Shown here: piece after piece, positions 63,972-64,000 of the stretch
Position numbering within the stretch: position 1 is the stretch's first letter
How the letters are laid out: each line of letters begins with the position of its first letter
Source: an uncultured Aquimarina sp.
GTDB lineage: Bacteria; Bacteroidota; Bacteroidia; Flavobacteriales; Flavobacteriaceae
DNA length: 64,000 bases
NCBI GenBank assembly: GCA_947493035.1
Contig: CANLOW010000001.1
Span: 620,001 to 684,000 of the forward strand
Direction: 5' to 3'
Made by a program: the position numbers and the translations under genes
Notes under the pieces: model-generated
The model's input: the letters and a program-made list of their open reading frames with translations, nothing else
What the model was told of the DNA's origin: nothing
The model's database searches: none

Positions 63972-64000
63972 TTGTTTTTACACACACATCCTTATCCTCC

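Noticed and set aside
1..64000. Search for CRISPR arrays, insertion sequences, prophage, rRNA and tRNA genes
   Set aside because: No regularly spaced repeats, transposase or integrase frames, or structural RNA signatures were seen.

Overview
The window comes from an AT-rich chromosome of a bacterium in the phylum Bacteroidota, very probably a marine member of the Flavobacteriaceae. Supporting signs are several -7 promoter boxes of the form TAnnTTTG, lack of Shine-Dalgarno sequences, type IX secretion (T9SS) C-terminal sorting domains, a DUF5689 lipoprotein with a TonB-dependent receptor, and lineage-typical proteins (DUF4271, DUF4296, DUF3098, the long PurF and the QxH dihydroorotase). It is ordinary, gene-dense core chromosome. 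I saw no rRNA, tRNA, insertion sequence, prophage or CRISPR array.

Layout. 1-7249: heme genes (hemE partial at the left edge, hemF, hemD) with a tandem pair of unknown membrane proteins between hemE and hemF, a membrane zinc peptidase, saccharopine reductase and DUF423/DUF4271 membrane proteins. 7345-12827: polyprenol-phosphate sugar transferase overlapping dihydroorotase, a DUF4296 lipoprotein, an SDR protein, tyrS and tatA. 13101-19556: a tight M23 peptidase / GH3 / nucleosidase-like operon, then a UDP-glucuronate-decarboxylase-like gene and a sugar transferase for surface polysaccharide. 19694-26368: purD, trpS, plsC and the truB / uppP / DUF3098 / ftsX block, which is split between truB and uppP by a structured non-coding element flanked by diverged direct repeats. 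26559-35046: two T9SS-exported proteins around purF and a PfkB kinase. 35261-43983: enoyl-CoA hydratase-like gene, a 31-residue membrane protein, queD, unknown proteins, and a DUF5689 lipoprotein / TonB receptor / secreted nuclease-phosphatase locus, ending with 3-hydroxyanthranilate dioxygenase. 44079-57511: radA, lpxH, hydrolases, ctpA, rnpA, M1 and S8 peptidases, AlkB and an antiporter. 57704-63971: a dioxygenase, the NAD salvage locus prs-like / nadV / nrtR, recJ and a hydrolase.

The most interesting part is 58296-61290. A Nudix-type regulator (NrtR family) sits next to a nicotinamide phosphoribosyltransferase-like gene and a short, divergent PRPP-synthetase-like gene. Two palindromes with the core GCGT-N7-ACGC overlap the -7 promoter boxes of nadV and of nrtR itself, so both target and autoregulatory operators can be read from the sequence. 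The gene pair resembles in composition the phage NAD+ reconstitution pathway that makes NAD+ from ADP-ribose and nicotinamide. ADP-ribose is also the known ligand of NrtR regulators, which makes an ADP-ribose-induced, ADP-ribose-consuming circuit a testable idea.

Other notable features are four copies of a ~36-bp repeat all in the same orientation, one lying inside the 5' end of a predicted gene; a GC-rich 24-bp palindrome inserted in frame in an M1 aminopeptidase; and a 46-bp perfect palindrome serving as a two-way terminator between purD and trpS.
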